DNA from: Chryseobacterium oranimense | GTDB taxonomy: Bacteria > Bacteroidota > Bacteroidia > Flavobacteriales > Weeksellaceae | NCBI RefSeq assembly: GCF_900129755.1 | Contig: NZ_FQWT01000009.1 | Coordinates: 1 to 64,000 of the forward strand | DNA: 64,000 bases | Direction of reading: 5' to 3' | Shown here: piece after piece, positions 61,989 to 64,000 of the stretch | Numbering within the stretch: the first letter of the stretch is position 1 | Layout of the letters: each line of letters opens with the position of its first letter | Notes under the pieces: generated by a model | Seen by the model: the letters and a program-made list of their open reading frames with translations, nothing else | Databases searched by the model: none | What the model was told of the DNA's origin: nothing | Made by a program: the position numbers and the translations under genes

Positions 61989-62011
61989 ATCCCGGTGAAT
62001 TTCACCGGGAT
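61989..62011 (-). terminator. Terminator after tsf
   Basis: ATCCCGGTGAA (61989-61999) pairs with TTCACCGGGAT (62001-62011), and seven T follow on the minus strand, 24 bases after the tsf stop. Confidence 0.93.
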
Positions 62012-62034
62012 CTGTATGATTCTTTGAAGGATAA

Positions 62035-62862
62035 TTAAGCTAGGCTTACTCTTACAAAACCTGTTACTTTAAGATCTGCATTTACAGATTTTACATAGTC
62101 AGCTACAGAAATAGAGCTGTCTTTGATGAAATCCTGGTGGATCAAAGTATTGTCTTTGTAGAATCTCTGCATTTTACCTTTCAGGATATTGTCGATAATG
62201 TTTGCAGGCTTACCTTCTTCAGTAAGTTTATGTCTTTCGATTTCCAGTTCTTTGTCGATAGTTTCCTGAGAAACTCTGGTTTCGTCAAGAGCGATTGGGT
62301 TCATTGCAGCAGCCTGCATAGAAACAGCTTTAGCAACTTCGTCAGCTCCGTCTACTTTAGCAGAAAGTGCAGTGATAGCAGCGATTTTGTTTCCAGCGTG
62401 GATGTAAGCTCCAAGGTAAGGCCCTTCGATTCTTTCGAATACTCCGATCTCGATTTTCTCACCGATAACTCCTGTCTGCTCGATTAATTTATCAGCAACA
62501 GTAAGTCCGTGGAAATCTGTAGCTAAAAGCTCTTCTTTAGTAGCTGCGAAAATAGCCATTTCAGCTAATTCGTAAGCAAGCTCGATGAAAGCTTCGTTTT
62601 TAGCAACGAAGTCAGTTTCGCAGTTTAGAGAGATGATCGCACCTAAAGTGTTATCCTCGTTTACTCTAGCGATTACTGCACCTTCAGAAGATTCTCTGTC
62701 AGCTCTGTTTGCAGCAACTTTCTGCCCTTTCTTTCTAAGGATATCTACTGCTTTTTCGAAGTCTCCTTCTGCTTCAACTAAAGCTTTCTTGCAGTCCATC
62801 ATACCTGCACCTGTTTGGTTTCTTAATTTTGCTACGTCTGCAGCAGCTGGTGTATAAGACAT
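62035..62862 (-). CDS. tsf: Elongation factor Ts
   Basis: This 275-residue protein exchanges GDP on EF-Tu. The N-terminal domain MSYTPAAADVAKLRNQTGAGMMDCKKALVEAEGDFEKAVDILRKKG is the family's UBA-like start (LR-x-x-TGAGMMDCKKAL is the key part); the core has ISLNCETDFVAKNEAF (about 82-97) and ends with QDFIKDSSISVADYVK. It is typical in length. It normally follows rpsB; here the two genes lie 14 kb apart in opposite orientation. Confidence 0.97.
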   Translation of the reverse strand: MSYTPAAADVAKLRNQTGAGMMDCKKALVEAEGDFEKAVDILRKKGQKVAANRADRESSEGAVIARVNEDNTLGAIISLNCETDFVAKNEAFIELAYELAEMAIFAATKEELLATDFHGLTVADKLIEQTGVIGEKIEIGVFERIEGPYLGAYIHAGNKIAAITALSAKVDGADEVAKAVSMQAAAMNPIALDETRVSQETIDKELEIERHKLTEEGKPANIIDNILKGKMQRFYKDNTLIHQDFIKDSSISVADYVKSVNADLKVTGFVRVSLA

Positions 62863-62923
62863 AATATGTATTATTTTTTTATTTAAGATTAGTATTAATT
62901 TTTAGCTTAATTTTAAAGCAGTG

Positions 62924-62931
62924 CAAAGATA
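62924..62931 (-). promoter_or_regulatory. -7 promoter box of tsf
   Basis: TATCTTTG on the minus strand fits TAnnTTTG, about 60 bases before the ATG at 62862. No -33 TTG at the right distance. This indicates that tsf has its own promoter. Confidence 0.5.
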
Positions 62932-63006
62932 ATGATTTTAATGATAAACTAAAAAATGACTTTTCACGTTATTGATATATTTAATACTATTTTAAAGACT
63001 TGATTA

Positions 63007-63765
63007 ATGAAAAAAATCTTTCTCCTTATATTTCTATGCATTTTTGCCTTAGGTTTCTCCCAAAAAAAGAAAAAATCGAAATCCAAGGCGGTCGTAGAAA
63101 AAGAAACAGTAATCATCTACACAGAGCAGGATGCTGAAGCCTCCAGCGAGGCCAGAGTGATTGCAGGTTTCCTGAAACAGAATCCCGGACATGCCAAAAC
63201 CGATTATTTTAAAAGAAAACTGATTGAAATGATTATGGCCGATAATTCTCCTGAAGCCAAACCTACCATTAAACCAATCAGTAAAGAAAAAATAGAAAAA
63301 ATTGTTCAGAATAATGAGCTTAACAGCGGTAAAGTAATAGCAGCCAGTAATAAAACACCTGCTGAAAACAAGAATACAGATAAGGTCAATGATGCTATCA
63401 ATGCTCTGAAAGAAGAAAGACTGGCAAGTGTTGGTTCGGTAAGTTCCGCCAAAACTGCCGGGGTTGCCAAATCGGGACCCAGCGAAGCTAATAAAAAAAC
63501 GGCAGCAATGCTTACCCACCTCTTCAATAATGACATGAATAAAAATGAGGCTTACGTCAATATCAAGAACAGATCCAGCTGTAACCTTGTTGTGAAAATA
63601 AGCGGAAAAAAATATTATAATTTAACCGTTCCCGCAAAAGGACAAAATTTTATTCTGATAGATAAAGGAGAATATGTACTGACGACAATGGTGTGTGATG
63701 CCAAGTATTCTTCAATCAAGAAAGTAACACAGGACATAGAAATTGCACTCAACGTAGCCGATTAA
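63007..63765 (+). CDS. Secreted two-cysteine (DUF6759-like) protein
   Basis: This 252-residue protein has a signal peptide (to about residue 18, ALGFSQ), a lysine-rich stretch KKKKSKSKA, an N-terminal part with ARVIAGFLKQNPGHAKTDYFKRKLIEM that parallels the HPDDP...LKPK part of the paralogs, a low-complexity linker, and the family domain: AAMLTHLFNNDMNKNEAYV, NRSSCNLVVKISGKKYYNLTVPAKGQNFILIDKGEYV, MVCDAKYSSIKK. It is on the plus strand, whereas the other three copies are on the minus strand. Confidence 0.78.
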   Translation: MKKIFLLIFLCIFALGFSQKKKKSKSKAVVEKETVIIYTEQDAEASSEARVIAGFLKQNPGHAKTDYFKRKLIEMIMADNSPEAKPTIKPISKEKIEKIVQNNELNSGKVIAASNKTPAENKNTDKVNDAINALKEERLASVGSVSSAKTAGVAKSGPSEANKKTAAMLTHLFNNDMNKNEAYVNIKNRSSCNLVVKISGKKYYNLTVPAKGQNFILIDKGEYVLTTMVCDAKYSSIKKVTQDIEIALNVAD

Positions 63766-63791
63766 GATCAATTAAAACTAAACTATAAATA

Positions 63792-63828
63792 AAAAGCGGT
63801 TAAGAAATTTTCTTAACCGCTTTTTTGT
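63792..63828. terminator. Bidirectional terminator
   Basis: AAAAGCGGTTAAGAAA pairs with TTTCTTAACCGCTTTT, a perfect 16-bp stem between convergent genes, with T-run on the plus strand. Confidence 0.95.
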
Positions 63829-63829
63829 T

Positions 63830-64000
63830 TTATCCTTTAAACTGTCCCATTGCAATGAATTTCTCCTGCCTTTGGGTTTCAAGTTCCTGTCCTGAGAACT
63901 TTGAAAAAGCTTTAATATTCTGTAAAATAGAATGCTTAAGATTCAGGTAAGCCACTTCAGGGTCATATTGAGCGCCTCCAAGAGGTTCTTCAATAATACC
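63830..64000 (-). CDS. accA: Acetyl-CoA carboxylase carboxyltransferase alpha subunit, C-terminal end
   Basis: Only the last 56 codons are in the window, read on the minus strand: GIIEEPLGGAQYDPEVAYLN, then a helical part and QEKFIAMGQFKG before the stop at 63830-63832. The I-I-x-E-P-L-G-G-A pattern and the R-x-E-K-F/Y-x-x-M-G end are typical of AccA, which transfers CO2 from biotin to acetyl-CoA to make malonyl-CoA. The rest lies beyond 64000. Confidence 0.88.
   Translation of the reverse strand, partial: GIIEEPLGGAQYDPEVAYLNLKHSILQNIKAFSKFSGQELETQRQEKFIAMGQFKG

Overview
The window looks like a chromosomal segment of a flavobacterium, most probably Chryseobacterium or a close Weeksellaceae relative (inference from gene content). 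The evidence is a SusC/SusD outer-membrane pair, several type IX secretion (T9SS) cargo proteins with type A and type B C-terminal domains, Bacteroidetes-type promoters (TAnnTTTG about 10-30 nt before start codons), few Shine-Dalgarno sites, an alternative GlmU, type B ribosomal protein L31 and AT-rich intergenic DNA. No tRNA, CRISPR array, insertion sequence or prophage was found.

Region by region: 1-250 is the 3' end of a 5S rRNA gene, its terminator and heptamer tandem repeats. 310-5587 (minus) is a five-gene envelope operon: two paralogous secreted subunits, a third small secreted protein, a two-Ig-domain chaperone-like protein and a large outer-membrane barrel. It reads like a chaperone-usher-type surface fibre system not normally known from Bacteroidetes, and is the best candidate for an undescribed system. 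5806-12903 holds a phosphocholine-type phospholipase C with SusD and SusC. 13191-20212 (minus) has an Omp85 protein, an SDR oxidoreductase, and an operon of lipoprotein, MazG-like, aroA and two secreted unknowns. A tandem pair of perfect DnaA boxes lies at 15882-15902.

20391-29823 (plus) has rpmE2, the alternative glmU, an ECF sigma factor locus with four envelope proteins (DUF4252/DUF2807 types), guaB and a secreted M43 metalloprotease. 29888-37635 (minus) has a KTSC protein, a T9SS cargo plus secreted tail-collar protein pair, and a two-gene unit joining a Clp-type AAA+ domain to an FtsH-type M41 peptidase with a DUF4407 membrane protein (second-best candidate system). It also has a frameshifted small gene (plus strand), ruvC, a 2H phosphoesterase and a serine hydrolase.

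37796-46172 has a PLP decarboxylase, a Dph6-like PP-loop enzyme, a secreted unknown, a fused isobutyryl-CoA mutase (icmF), a small membrane protein and a DUF3667 protein. 46525-48322 (plus) is rplM-rpsI-rpsB; tsf, usually the next gene, sits 14 kb away on the other strand (62035-62862). Between them, all minus, are a cluster of paralogous two-cysteine secreted proteins around trmB, a carboxypeptidase-regulatory-like protein and three giant T9SS type B proteins with IgGFc-binding-like N-terminal regions, preceded by the frameshifted C-terminal relic of a fourth copy. The window closes with another two-cysteine paralog and the 3' end of accA.

The ORF starts were re-judged: several upstream TTG codons were replaced by the internal ATG that begins a normal signal peptide or conserved N-terminus.
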